A stretch of DNA of 64,000 nucleotides from Acidobacterium sp. (lineage in GTDB: Bacteria > Acidobacteriota > Terriglobia > Terriglobales > Acidobacteriaceae). Below, piece after piece: positions 10,176-19,211 of the stretch. Position numbers and translations under genes: made by a program. The notes beneath the pieces are model-generated. The model was given only the letters and a program-made list of their open reading frames with translations. It did no database searches and was not told where the DNA came from. The DNA lies in the NCBI GenBank assembly GCA_003166955.1, contig PMUI01000091.1, positions 62,281-126,280 on the forward strand, in the 5' to 3' direction. Numbering within the stretch: position 1 is the stretch's first letter; each line of letters begins with the position of its first letter.

Positions 10176-13100
10176 TTACTGGACGGCCGCGGTGACGCCC
10201 AGGGTATGGATCTGGCTTCCTGCCGAGCCGGTGATATTGACGGCGTAATTACCGGCAGTCGCCGAGCCAGTAGCCGTAATGGTCAGTGTCACGGCCACGG
10301 AGGCATTCGTCGGAGTAGAACCGGTTCCGCCGCCACCGCCTCCGCCCCCTCCGCCACCACCACCTCCACCACCTCCACCACCTCCGCCCGAACTCGAGCC
10401 GCCACCGCCGCAGCCGACGCCGAAGCCGATGATGCAGGCAAAGAGGAGCGCGCTCAGGAAGTTTCTCCAGGCGCGGCGCCTTGCGGGGATGGAGAGGAGC
10501 AGGACAAAGGCGAACACCGCGCCTCCTCCGGTAAGCAGAAGACTGGGCCGTCTGGAGGGTGGCGCCCTCCGCAGATCGAGGCTGGCGCTCGCGGATGAGG
10601 TCAGCGATACGGAGCTTTGGCCGAGCGAGCAGGAGACGCCCGTGGGCGATCCGACCACCGCGCAGCTCAGGTTCACCGTGCCGCTGTAATTGTTGGTCGG
10701 CGTTACGTAAACCGTGTCGGTCCCGGCGGTCCCGCCATGCGTGGTTGAGACGATGCTGCTGCTCGCGGTGAGGGAGAAGTCAGACAGCGGGTTGGAAATC
10801 GCGCTGCTGGTCGTCAGGTTGAACGTGGACGGGCCGTAGACGGGGTTGGTCGCCGGCGGAACGTACTGGAGCGTGACGAAATTCGCGCCCTGGAAGAGGT
10901 TCTGGCTGTCGAGCGTTATGGTGAAGGCGGATGTGTCGCCGGTGCCCGGCGTGACCGGGACCTCGATGTCGTCGCTGCCAGAGGAGAAGAGAACGACAAA
11001 GCCGGTAGGTGCAGGATGACCGCTCTGGCCCGTGACGGTGCCGCTGATAGTGACGGTGGTGGTGGGCGAGATGCTGCCGGTCATGCTGGCCGTGATGCTG
11101 GAGGCGAGCAGGCCGGACGTCGGCGCTGCGATGGTGATGGTTCCCGATGGCGCGCTGCTGCCCGTCAGGGCGACGTAGTTGCCGTCGCCGCTGTAGCTTA
11201 CTGTGAGCGTGTAGTTGCCTGCGGGTGTTGCCGCCGGGATGGTGACGACGCCCACTCCGTCAGGGAAGAGCGTGCTGGGATCGACGCCCGCGGCCAGCGG
11301 AACCGTGAAAGGACTGCCCGTCACGTTGGGAATGGTGACGGTGAGCGTGCCGGAGGGGGGCGCGGCCGGAATCACCGCTCCCACGCCGGACCCGGTCTCG
11401 ATCAAGTCGTTGGCGCTGTTATCGAGCCAGATGTTCAGGATGGTGGCCTGGCCGCCCGCGAAAGTGAAACTCGAGCTGCTGGCCAGATTGGAAGCGCCGA
11501 TATAGACGTCTGGCGTGTCCTTCACCACAGTGAAGGTAACAGCTGAGGCCGAGGACTTCTGGTAGCTGCCATCACCTGCGTAACTGGCAGTGACGGAATG
11601 AGCGCCGACATAGAAAGGCGCGTTGAATTCCGCGTCGCCTTCGGCGTTGATGGTTGCGGTGTTGATGGTGGTTCCGTTATCCGCAAAGGCGACGCTGCCA
11701 GTGGGAATGGTGTACGAGTTACAGGCCGCCGAGGTGCTGTTGGTGGTGACGCAGTTGTTGTAGAAAGTCGTGCCAAAAACCTGCGCGGAAAGCAGACCCT
11801 GTGTGCCGTACAGAACGCCGGTGTTTCCCGAGAAGCTGGCGGCGGTGTTGGTCGAGCCTGTCGCTGAATTCAGGACGTTGAAGTAGGTTGTGCTGGCTTC
11901 CGGGTTGACGGTGATCTGCGTCTTCGCCGATGCGCTGGCCGCGTTCGTGCCGTCGCCGCCGTAGTGGCCCCAGACGTTATAGGTACCGCCGGGGAGGTAG
12001 TTCACGTTCGTTGCGGAGAACGATCCGTTGCTGAGCGTGAAGAGTCCCTGACCCTGCTGGATCGGCTCCGTGCTGTCAGTCATGAGCGCGACATCGCCGG
12101 TGGGTGTAGTGGAACCGGTGACCGAGCCGCTGATGGTGATGGTCGCGCCATGGGTGAACGACGTGGAGGACGGCGTCAGCGTCGTTGTTGTCGACTTAAA
12201 GCTGACGCTGCCCCAGTCGGCGATCAATGTGGCTGCGTCAACAGAGCCGAGGCCGGTGGCGAGGTTATAGCCCGCGGCAGCGTTGTAGTCGGCGGTCGTG
12301 CCGCTGCCGATCTCACCTTCAACGACGGTCCCGAGGGTGATGGGATTCGACGCCGCGATGCAGTTCGGCGAGCCCGCCGCGCACGGGACCGAGTTGGTGC
12401 CCACCGTGATGTCGTGGAAAGCGGCGGCGAACTGCGCCTTCAGCGGATAGAGAACGAAGTCAGCCTGCCCCTGGCGCCCATACTTCTGATTGACCAGCGC
12501 CATGATGCCGGCGAAGGCTGGCGCTGAGGCGGACGTGCCGCCGACGCCATAGATCTGAACGGGTCCGCTGGCGTTGGGCTGGCAATCGCCATCCGCATAG
12601 CAGACCGCGTAGTAGGCGTAGTTGGGGCCATCGGCGGCGAAGAGCGACACGTCGGGAATGTCGCGGACGCCGTCGTTCTTCGTTCCGTTCACCCCGGTCT
12701 GCCACGATGGTTTGGGATAGCCCGTGGGCGTGCCATTGCACGCGCCTGTGGTTTGGTTGTAGCCGGCGGCGCAAACTGCAGCGCTGCTGGCCCCGCCGCT
12801 GCCCGCGCCGATGGTGGTCCCGCCGTAAAGGGTGTAGTAATTCGCCGCGTCCAGTCCGAACTGGCTGCCGTTCCACGGCTGCTCAGGGATGGGGGTCAGC
12901 AGCGAGACGCTCGGTGTGTTGGAGCCGGTCGTGTTCCAATACGTGGCCAGACTGGCGAGCGTCACACTCGCGTAGCCGCTGCCGTAGTAGAAGTCGGTAC
13001 CGCCGACGGCGACGTCGTAGGGCGTGGACGCGAAGCCGCTGACGTTGGCTCCCAGTGTGGCGTACTCCTCGGCATCCGGGTTGTCACATCCGGCGGAACC

Positions 13101-14366
13101 GTTGTCACCGGTGGAGACCGTCACCGTGATCCCCTGCGCCGCGGCCTGTTCCCACAGGACCTGCTCGATGAACTGGTTGGTCGAGCCCATATCGGCCTCG
13201 CAGTCGCCGAAGCTGATGCTGATGACGGGAGCGATGTTGCTGTAGACCGCATGCTCGGCGGCGAGATAGAGGCCGCCCTCCAGCGCGGTGTCGGCGGCGA
13301 TCACCAGGTCAACGGTGGCTTTGGGAGCCACAGCACCGGACCATTCGACATCAAGGTAGGCCTCACTGGAGGCGTAGTTGGGTCCGTCGGGGTTGTTGAT
13401 GCCATCGATGCCGGGATCATTGCCGTCGATGATGATGTTGGGCGGATTGGCTGGGAGCCCGAACAAGGTGCGGAATTGATTGACGAGGTCGATGTTGATG
13501 TTCGACTCGTTGATGATCGCGATCGTCTGCCCGGTGCCGTCGTACGTGGTGCCGGTGTATTTCGAATTCAGCGTTGCGTTGGGCAGGTCATACTGCACGC
13601 CGAAATCGCCCGGGGTCATCGCAAAGTTGACGCCGCCGATGGTCGGATAACCCGCGCCTCCGTTGATCGTCCATTCCGGTTTGGCCGTGCCGGTCTTCGG
13701 ATCGAAACTGGCTTTACCCAGCACGCGGGCATGGCTCTTGACGTTGAAGTTGTTTAGCGCGACAAATCCACCGACGACCGGCGAGAGTGCCGCCGGGATG
13801 TCCGGCTCGTTGGCGGCGGCGAAATGCATGCCGCCGTTCACCTCGTACTTGTGAATCTGGGCGTGAAAGGCATCGCGCAGCTGTCCGGCGCTGCCGCTGA
13901 ACTCAATCACCTGCTTGCCGGGTGCGACGCCGGTTACCGAGAAGCCGTGCGCACCGAGCCACGATTCAACGGTGGCGATGTCCTGATCGGAGGGTCCGAA
14001 TTTGCTGCCGAACTGATCGGGCGTGAGCCACTGGTGGTAAGCCGGGCTGCCCGGCGCGTGAGCGTCGGCAATGTACTGCTGCAGAGCGGCTTCCTGAGCG
14101 GCGCTGCGCTTCAGCACCAGGTGCATGCGCGAGAGCGGTTGCGAATCGGGCGCGGCGCCGCGGTCGTTGGTGGCATTGGCCAGCGGATGAACGTAGCCGT
14201 GGAGGGAGACGCGGGAATTTTCATCGATGGTGCTGACGATGCGACTGGGCACGATCGACTGGCCGGTCTGTGCGGGAAGCGCTGCGCTGGAAATCAGGAG
14301 GGAGAGGGAAACGAATGCGACGGGGCGGATCGTGCGGACGATCGAGGGAAACAGCGAGGAGAACAT
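10176..14366 (-). CDS. Giant secreted sedolisin (S53) protease with Ig-like repeats and membrane-hairpin C-terminus
   Basis: I chose the ATG at 14366 (1396 aa) because AAAAGG lies 6-7 nt upstream and a signal peptide follows at once; the frame stays open to 14630. After the signal peptide (ending ALPAQ) comes the S53 pro-domain, then the catalytic domain. Its Glu-x3-Asp pair is E335/D339 (SSEAYLDVEW), the oxyanion region is ISISFGDCE, and the nucleophile is S612 in GGTSASAP. This is an acid-active serine-carboxyl endopeptidase. From about residue 740, several Big_3-like beta domains follow. The last is interrupted by two membrane helices (about 1276-1293 and 1304-1318), Cys1319 and 21 glycines (1327-1347). 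The protein is probably anchored at the cell surface. Confidence 0.92.
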   Translation of the reverse strand: MFSSLFPSIVRTIRPVAFVSLSLLISSAALPAQTGQSIVPSRIVSTIDENSRVSLHGYVHPLANATNDRGAAPDSQPLSRMHLVLKRSAAQEAALQQYIADAHAPGSPAYHQWLTPDQFGSKFGPSDQDIATVESWLGAHGFSVTGVAPGKQVIEFSGSAGQLRDAFHAQIHKYEVNGGMHFAAANEPDIPAALSPVVGGFVALNNFNVKSHARVLGKASFDPKTGTAKPEWTINGGAGYPTIGGVNFAMTPGDFGVQYDLPNATLNSKYTGTTYDGTGQTIAIINESNINIDLVNQFRTLFGLPANPPNIIIDGNDPGIDGINNPDGPNYASSEAYLDVEWSGAVAPKATVDLVIAADTALEGGLYLAAEHAVYSNIAPVISISFGDCEADMGSTNQFIEQVLWEQAAAQGITVTVSTGDNGSAGCDNPDAEEYATLGANVSGFASTPYDVAVGGTDFYYGSGYASVTLASLATYWNTTGSNTPSVSLLTPIPEQPWNGSQFGLDAANYYTLYGGTTIGAGSGGASSAAVCAAGYNQTTGACNGTPTGYPKPSWQTGVNGTKNDGVRDIPDVSLFAADGPNYAYYAVCYADGDCQPNASGPVQIYGVGGTSASAPAFAGIMALVNQKYGRQGQADFVLYPLKAQFAAAFHDITVGTNSVPCAAGSPNCIAASNPITLGTVVEGEIGSGTTADYNAAAGYNLATGLGSVDAATLIADWGSVSFKSTTTTLTPSSTSFTHGATITISGSVTGSTTPTGDVALMTDSTEPIQQGQGLFTLSNGSFSATNVNYLPGGTYNVWGHYGGDGTNAASASAKTQITVNPEASTTYFNVLNSATGSTNTAASFSGNTGVLYGTQGLLSAQVFGTTFYNNCVTTNSTSAACNSYTIPTGSVAFADNGTTINTATINAEGDAEFNAPFYVGAHSVTASYAGDGSYQKSSASAVTFTVVKDTPDVYIGASNLASSSSFTFAGGQATILNIWLDNSANDLIETGSGVGAVIPAAPPSGTLTVTIPNVTGSPFTVPLAAGVDPSTLFPDGVGVVTIPAATPAGNYTLTVSYSGDGNYVALTGSSAPSGTITIAAPTSGLLASSITASMTGSISPTTTVTISGTVTGQSGHPAPTGFVVLFSSGSDDIEVPVTPGTGDTSAFTITLDSQNLFQGANFVTLQYVPPATNPVYGPSTFNLTTSSAISNPLSDFSLTASSSIVSTTHGGTAGTDTVYVTPTNNYSGTVNLSCAVVGSPTGVSCSLGQSSVSLTSSASASLDLRRAPPSRRPSLLLTGGGAVFAFVLLLSIPARRRAWRNFLSALLFACIIGFGVGCGGGGSSSGGGGGGGGGGGGGGGGGGGGGTGSTPTNASVAVTLTITATGSATAGNYAVNITGSAGSQIHTLGVTAAVQ
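10326..10388 (-). repeat. GGN simple repeat encoding 21 consecutive glycines
   Basis: These 63 bp lie within the sedolisin gene and are made only of GGN codons, largely in a GGA-GGT-GGT pattern. The tract joins the membrane hairpin to the last beta segment of the protein. Such tracts are prone to length change by polymerase slippage. Changes in units of three keep the frame. Confidence 0.9.
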
Positions 14367-14719
14367 GGCCATCCTTTTGAAGCGAGAGAGGGGAAATTCC
14401 CGCGCCGCGCCGATCAGCGGCGAGATTCCAGGGGGCAACTCTGCGGATCGTTGCGTTCCATCATAATCCTGCCATTGTGGACGCAGATTCCGGAGAAACC
14501 GGCGGGTTTTCATCGGGCAAATAACCTCAGGCCTGGCGTGCTGCCGGCGGGACAAGGGGGGACCTCCTTCGAACCTGAGGAGGTTTCTGAAGCCGAAAAG
14601 GAACCGGAAATCACAGGCGCTGCGATGCATTAGACAAGCCCCGCCGGGATTAGTTGCGGCGGAGCGAAATAAATCCTGATTGAAGACGTGGAGGGACCAA
14701 AAGAAGAGACCAGGAATGG
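14367..14719. other. Upstream region of the sedolisin gene
   Basis: This 353-bp region lies between the sedolisin start and the next minus-strand gene. The sedolisin frame is open through most of it, but its composition (many Arg, Pro) does not look like protein, so I treat it as the 5' region. It holds a short inverted repeat (ACCTCC...GGAGGT near 14560-14585) and a possible minus-strand -10 box TATGAT near 14463. No separate gene is seen. Confidence 0.4.
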
Positions 14720-15349
14720 TCAGTCACTGCTGTCACTACGATTCAGGTTGAGCCATCGTCCTGCCTGGTAGTAGTGGACGGCGAGGGAGCGTTCCAGCCG
14801 CGCGTCGTCGATAGCATCGTGGTCGATGCCAACGCCACGGCGCAGTTGCGGTTCGGCGCGCAGTTCAGTGGCTGAGCGCACCGCGATGCCCCACGAGGAA
14901 CCATAGAGGGTGCTGCCCGGTTCGGCGCCGATCCAGGCGGAATCGGGCTGGGTACGCAACGCGATGGGCGACTCAGTCTGGCCGGCGAAGAATACGAACA
15001 GAGTGGTCGAGCCCTGCGATGAGCAAAGCGCGGCCCAGTCGTCGGTCCCGGCCGCGCGGAATGCGCCATGGATGACGTTTTCCGGCTCCTTTGCTTCGAA
15101 GCTTTGCGGGATCATGCACTGGCGGCGGCTGAGCTCGCCGACGATGGGCGCCGGCAAGTCCGGAAACGATGCGATGGGCAGCAGACGGATGCGGTACGCG
15201 ACGGTCTCGCCGCCGGCCGCATGCGCCTGGCCGCTCTCGATGCGTTCGGTGTCGGGCGCTGGGATCAGGCTGGACTGCGGGCCGAATACGACTGACAGGG
15301 GAGCCGTGAGCAGCGCGGACAGAATACCGGCAACCGCTCCGTGTTTCAT
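14720..15349 (-). CDS. Exported hypothetical protein, second gene of a coupled pair
   Basis: I chose the ATG at 15349 because it overlaps the stop of the upstream gene (ATGA) and directly precedes a signal-like segment (MKHGAVAGILSALLTAPLSVV). The 209-aa product is then mostly beta-rich: FPDLPAPIVGELSRRQCMIPQS, TTLFVFFAGQ, GSSWGIAVRSA. No family is recognised. The pairing with the preceding gene, also unrecognised, suggests both proteins act in one process at the envelope. The frame extends 25 codons further upstream, but that part lies inside the neighbour. Confidence 0.65.
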   Translation of the reverse strand: MKHGAVAGILSALLTAPLSVVFGPQSSLIPAPDTERIESGQAHAAGGETVAYRIRLLPIASFPDLPAPIVGELSRRQCMIPQSFEAKEPENVIHGAFRAAGTDDWAALCSSQGSTTLFVFFAGQTESPIALRTQPDSAWIGAEPGSTLYGSSWGIAVRSATELRAEPQLRRGVGIDHDAIDDARLERSLAVHYYQAGRWLNLNRSDSSD

Positions 15350-16047
15350 CGCGAGCCAAGGATATTGGGGTAGGAATTGTCGTCGAGCCAGGCGGAGGCG
15401 GAGCGGAGCATATCGTGAAACCACGCCAGACCAGGTTCGGGAAGGCGCACGACGAAGCGCGGCTCGCGAAAATCGTCGATCTCGGGAATCGGAGCGACGC
15501 AGTCGAAGAAGGTCTCTTCGTCGGGAGGGTTTTCGGCGGGGTCACCCTGAATCGCGATGGAAAGCCCTTCCCGAAACCCATAATGGAGTCCGACCAGACG
15601 CCGGTCGAGACGCTGGAAGGCGGGCGGGAAGCGGGCGAGGCGCAGGTACGCATCGAACATGGCGAGCGAGCCGGGGATCTCGTCGGCATCGGCGAAAACC
15701 ACGACCGCCCGTTCGCCGTCGGCCAGCCAGATTTCGAGGCCCTTGGCGAAGCTGGCGGCAAGAAGGTCGTTTTCCGAGCCGGTCGCGATGGCCGTCGTGG
15801 CGTCGTCGATGTCCGAGGTATTGTCGGGGGACTCGACATCGATGGGCCTGGGCGGATCGGTGAGGTTGACCGCCAGCACCGCGGCGATACGAATGCGATT
15901 GCGAAAATGCGCGTCATCGTGCCCTGGAGCTTCTGCGACGTAGTTGCGCCGGAGCACCGCGGCGCCGGGTCTTTCCAGAAGGGCGCGCAGCCGCGTCGTG
16001 GGGACGGGGTGCGGCATAGCCGGCACTTTCATTTCGAGACAGGGCAT
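15346..16047 (-). CDS. Hypothetical protein, first gene of a coupled pair
   Basis: A 233-aa soluble protein (start MPCLEMKVPAMPHPVPTTRL; a further 54 codons upstream are open but have a poor, Arg/Thr-rich composition). It is strongly acidic in the middle (DVESPDNTSDIDDA) and contains AVVVFADADEIPGSL and GLHYGFREGLSIAIQGDPAENPP. No catalytic motif or family is recognised. It shares a 4-bp ATGA overlap with the exported protein downstream. No clear Shine-Dalgarno decides between the ATG codons at 16047 and 16032. Confidence 0.6.
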   Translation of the reverse strand: MPCLEMKVPAMPHPVPTTRLRALLERPGAAVLRRNYVAEAPGHDDAHFRNRIRIAAVLAVNLTDPPRPIDVESPDNTSDIDDATTAIATGSENDLLAASFAKGLEIWLADGERAVVVFADADEIPGSLAMFDAYLRLARFPPAFQRLDRRLVGLHYGFREGLSIAIQGDPAENPPDEETFFDCVAPIPEIDDFREPRFVVRLPEPGLAWFHDMLRSASAWLDDNSYPNILGSR

Positions 16048-16210
16048 GCGTGGCCTCGTACGGGTTGCTGACTGGAAAGTATACGCAAGGGCGGAATAAG
16101 GGATTATGGGAATTTTGAGGAGGCAGCGCAGACCGAGGTTCGTGATCGTCGCCACCGTTGTGCTTTTGCGGAGACAGGGGATTATTTGCGCGCGAGCCAG
16201 GACGGTCACC

Positions 16211-16227
16211 GTTACGCTTTACGTAAC
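16211..16227. promoter_or_regulatory. Palindromic candidate operator of higBA
   Basis: A perfect inverted repeat, GTTACG at 16211-16216 and CGTAAC at 16222-16227 with a 5-bp spacer, lies 25 bp before the higB start. It is where the HigA antitoxin, alone or with HigB, would be expected to bind for autoregulation. Confidence 0.55.
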
Positions 16228-16251
16228 GCCTAAAGAGAGATACCATCGTCT

Positions 16252-16536
16252 ATGGTCGTCAGCTATCGCGGCAAGCGGACCAGCGATTTTGCCCACGGCA
16301 AGAGGGTCAAGGCGTTCTCAGGTATCGAGCGTGCGCTGAGAATGAAACTCGATCGCCTGGAAGCTGCGGTGCTGTTGCGAGACTTGGCCGCGCTGCCTGG
16401 CAATCGTCTGGAGGCGCTTCGGGGAGATCGCAAAGGCGAATATAGTATTCGCGTCAACGACCAGTGGCGCATCTGCTTTAGGTGGAATGCCGGCGCCCCG
16501 GGCCCATCGGATGTCGAGGTTGTCGATTATCACTGA
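16252..16536 (+). CDS. higB: HigB-type mRNA-interferase toxin (RelE/ParE superfamily)
   Basis: This 94-aa protein has the compact RelE-like fold sequence of HigB-1/plasmid-killer proteins (PF05015): FSGIERALRMKLDRLE, LPGNRLEALRGDRKGEYSIR, then NDQWRICFRW near the C-terminus, which carries the basic and aromatic residues used for ribosome-dependent mRNA cleavage. The toxin gene precedes the antitoxin gene, the order typical of hig modules. A palindrome lies just upstream. The length is normal, so it is likely intact. Confidence 0.9.
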   Translation: MVVSYRGKRTSDFAHGKRVKAFSGIERALRMKLDRLEAAVLLRDLAALPGNRLEALRGDRKGEYSIRVNDQWRICFRWNAGAPGPSDVEVVDYH

Positions 16537-16546
16537 GGAGATGATG

Positions 16547-16840
16547 ATGGCTGTGCTCGCAATCCATCCCGGAGAACACCTGGCCGAGGAGCTAAAGGAG
16601 CTCGGAATCAGCGCTTCGGGCCTGGCTCGCCAACTCAATGTTCCCCCTAACCGCATCACTGAGATTTTGAATGGGCGGCGGGCGATTTCCGGAGACACCG
16701 CGCTGCGTCTTGCGCATTTCTTCGGTACGACTGCTGAGTTCTGGCTGAACCTGCAAAGTCTGTACGAGATTCGACTCGCTCAGCGGAAATCCGGTAAGTC
16801 GATCCGCGCGTTGCCGACGCTCGAACAGCGGACCGCATAA
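16547..16840 (+). CDS. higA: HigA-type antitoxin (XRE HTH)
   Basis: A 97-aa protein begins 10 bp after higB. Three ATG codons are in tandem (16541, 16544, 16547). I use the last because GAGGAG ends 6 nt before it. The sequence IHPGEHLAEELKELGISASG is the HigA signature. The helix-turn-helix is LARQLNVPPNRITEILNGRR, followed by the helical FFGTTAEFWLNLQSLYEIR dimer region. It should neutralise HigB by direct binding and repress the operon through the upstream palindrome. Confidence 0.93.
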   Translation: MAVLAIHPGEHLAEELKELGISASGLARQLNVPPNRITEILNGRRAISGDTALRLAHFFGTTAEFWLNLQSLYEIRLAQRKSGKSIRALPTLEQRTA

Positions 16841-16954
16841 AAGAAGATGTTTCCGTTTGACACCCGTGCCCGTAAAACCAGCGTCTGAGAGAATGGTCGT
16901 GCCGTGCTGAGGCCGTTCTGTGTCATGCGCGCGCCGAAGGAGTTCTGAGAATCC

Positions 16955-18367
16955 ATGCGACTGGGAATCGTGATCATGGCCGCGGGCAAGGGCACGCGGC
17001 TCAAATCGAAGCGCGCCAAGGTGCTGCATGAGATCGGCGGCCGGCCGCTGGTGAAGCATGTGATCGCGGCCGCGGCGCAGGTGGTCCCCCCCAACGACAT
17101 TCTGGTCATCGTCGGCCATCAGGCCGAGGCCGTGCAGGCGGCTGTGCGCGACACCGGCGTGCGCTTTGCTCTGCAGCAGGAGCAGCGCGGAACCGGCCAT
17201 GCCATTCAGGCCGCCGAACAGGGCACACGCGATTACGAGGAGCTGATCGTGCTGTCGGGAGATGTGCCGCTGCTGCGGCCCGAGACCATCGTTGCGCTGC
17301 GGGATTTTCATCTGCAGGAGCAGGCGGCGATGACGATTCTGACAGCGGAGCCCGCCAATCCCTTCGGCTACGGACGGGTTCTGCGGACGCCACCCGGAGC
17401 GCTGGAGGTGGCGGCGATCGTCGAACAGAAGGCGCTCCAGCCGGAGCATCAGGGGCTACGGGAGATCAACTCGGGTATTTACGCCTTCCACCGCGCTGCG
17501 CTGTTCAGCCATATCGGGCAGCTCAATGCCGACAATATGCACCGCGAGCTTTACCTGACCGACATGGCGCGCATCCTGCATGACGCGGGAGAGCGCGTGA
17601 TGGCGATTAAGGCCGCCGAGCCCGAAGAAGTGCTGGGCGCCAACACCATCGCCGAGATGATGAGGCTCGATCGGGAGCTGCGGCTCGCCACGGCGCATCG
17701 CCTGATGGCAGCCGGTGTAATCATCCTGCAGCCGGAGACGGTGATGATCGACGCCGGCGTCGAAGTGGGTCCTGACACCGTTATCGAGCCCTTCACGCAG
17801 TTGCTGGGGGAGACGCGGATCGGGAGCGATTGCCGCATCCGGTCCTACTCGGTGATCGAAAACTCGACGGTCGGCGATCAGGTGTTTATCCTCCAGTCGT
17901 GCGTGATTGCCGAATCCCAGATCGACAAAGGAGCGCGCATCGGGCCGCTCGCGCATCTGCGCCCGGGATGCCACATCGGCGAAGACTCACACATCGGTAA
18001 TTTCGTCGAGGCGAAGAAGACGCGCCTGGGCAAGGGATCGAAGGCGAATCACCTGACGTACCTGGGAGACGCGGAAATCGGCAGCGGCGTGAACATCGGC
18101 GCGGGGACCATCACCTGCAACTACGACGGGGTGGCGAAGTACAAGACGCTGATCGGCGACGGTGTCTTCATCGGGAGCGACTCGGCGCTGGTGGCTCCCA
18201 TCGTGATCGGCGAGGGCGCCTACATTGGGGCGGGGTCGACGATAACGAAAGATGTTCCTGCGGATGCTCTGGCTGTGGCGCGCGGCCGCCAGGTCATCAA
18301 AGAGGGTTGGGCAAAGAATCGGCGGGCCCAGCGGGAAGCGATGAAGGCAGGAGCCGGTAAGCAGTAA
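16955..18367 (+). CDS. glmU: Bifunctional GlmU (UDP-GlcNAc pyrophosphorylase / GlcN-1-P acetyltransferase)
   Basis: This 470-aa full-length GlmU has an N-terminal nucleotidyltransferase part opening IVIMAAGKGTRLKSKRAKVL (the usual Pro of LPKVLH is Ala here), then QQEQRGTGHAIQ and LSGDVPLL. The C-terminal left-handed beta-helix carries hexapeptide repeats (IGSGVNIGAGTITCNYDG). It makes UDP-N-acetylglucosamine for peptidoglycan and lipid A. The first enzymes of the route, glmS and glmM, are not in the window. It follows the higBA module by about 115 bp without a clear terminator. Confidence 0.97.
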   Translation: MRLGIVIMAAGKGTRLKSKRAKVLHEIGGRPLVKHVIAAAAQVVPPNDILVIVGHQAEAVQAAVRDTGVRFALQQEQRGTGHAIQAAEQGTRDYEELIVLSGDVPLLRPETIVALRDFHLQEQAAMTILTAEPANPFGYGRVLRTPPGALEVAAIVEQKALQPEHQGLREINSGIYAFHRAALFSHIGQLNADNMHRELYLTDMARILHDAGERVMAIKAAEPEEVLGANTIAEMMRLDRELRLATAHRLMAAGVIILQPETVMIDAGVEVGPDTVIEPFTQLLGETRIGSDCRIRSYSVIENSTVGDQVFILQSCVIAESQIDKGARIGPLAHLRPGCHIGEDSHIGNFVEAKKTRLGKGSKANHLTYLGDAEIGSGVNIGAGTITCNYDGVAKYKTLIGDGVFIGSDSALVAPIVIGEGAYIGAGSTITKDVPADALAVARGRQVIKEGWAKNRRAQREAMKAGAGKQ

Positions 18368-18388
18368 ACGAAGAGCAGAAAAACCCGG

Positions 18389-18925
18389 TCAGGCGGCTTC
18401 CTGACCATTGTCGCGCATGGTGGCCAGTTCGGCACGCAGCCGCATCCTGGCGGTCAGTGCGGCGCGCAGTACTTCGGCTTTGCTCATCTTCAGCATTTCG
18501 GCGACGCGGCTGGCGGGGTAGCCCTCTACATCTGTCAACAGGAAGATGATGCGTTCGCTGGAAGGCAGATAGCGGATGGCTTCTTCCAGTTCGGTGCGCA
18601 GGATGTTGTGGCGCTGCGGAAGATAGCCGGTGGTCGGCGCCGGCAAAGGCCTTTCCTGTACGAGAATTCGGTCATCACGAAGCTGCTCGATCAGAGCGGC
18701 GTCGATGATGGCGTGGTCCGGCTCGTCTTCCATGAGGAATGCGCGGATGAACGAGCCGCGGAGGATCTCCTCGGCTTCCAGTTCGCTGCCGGTCATGTAA
18801 AAGGAAACCGAGAAGACGCGATGCCGATGGCTGTCGTAGATGTCCCGCTGTCTCTCTTCGAGACTTCGCGGGGCCATCTCCCGCGCTTCCATTTTCGTCA
18901 GGTGCCGATCGATTTCAAACAACAT
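18389..18925 (-). CDS. RNA polymerase sigma-70-like (ECF-type) protein
   Basis: The start is uncertain (ATG at 18925 or 18892; a longer frame begins with TTG at 18976). A sigma-2-like helix is seen in RQRDIYDSHRHRVFSVSFY...GSELEAEEI, and a sigma-4 region in EEAIRYLPSSERIIFLLTDV, EGYPASRVAEMLKMSKAEVL. It resembles extracytoplasmic-function sigma factors. The sigma-2 part is divergent, with an acidic DEPDHAIIDA linker, and no anti-sigma gene is adjacent. It may be a degenerate or non-canonical sigma factor. It converges with glmU, 21 bp from its end. Confidence 0.7.
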   Translation of the reverse strand: MLFEIDRHLTKMEAREMAPRSLEERQRDIYDSHRHRVFSVSFYMTGSELEAEEILRGSFIRAFLMEDEPDHAIIDAALIEQLRDDRILVQERPLPAPTTGYLPQRHNILRTELEEAIRYLPSSERIIFLLTDVEGYPASRVAEMLKMSKAEVLRAALTARMRLRAELATMRDNGQEAA

Positions 18926-19211
18926 GTTCTGGGAATGACTCCGCAGAAGAAGCTTAACACGAACTTTGGATGCCAAATTACACCGTTCGGGGGAGGGAGG
19001 GAGTGGCGCTCTTTGGCGCAGAATACGACTCTATGGTGAGGGAGTGCCCCAGGGTTAGGGCATTTACCGCGCGGGTTCAACGCGCAAACGGGGCGCGCGG
19101 GAGGGGGTGACCCTAAATGGTCCACCCGGCTTCCACGTTTCGGGAATTGTCGCATATTGGCGAATCCGTCAGGATACGATAGAGCGGAATTCTTAGGGGT
19201 CCCGAACAAAT

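Noticed and set aside
14367-14630. Extended start of the sedolisin at 14630
   Set aside because: The extra 88 codons are Arg/Pro-rich, lack a signal peptide and bury the real one. AAAAGG and a signal peptide support the start at 14366.
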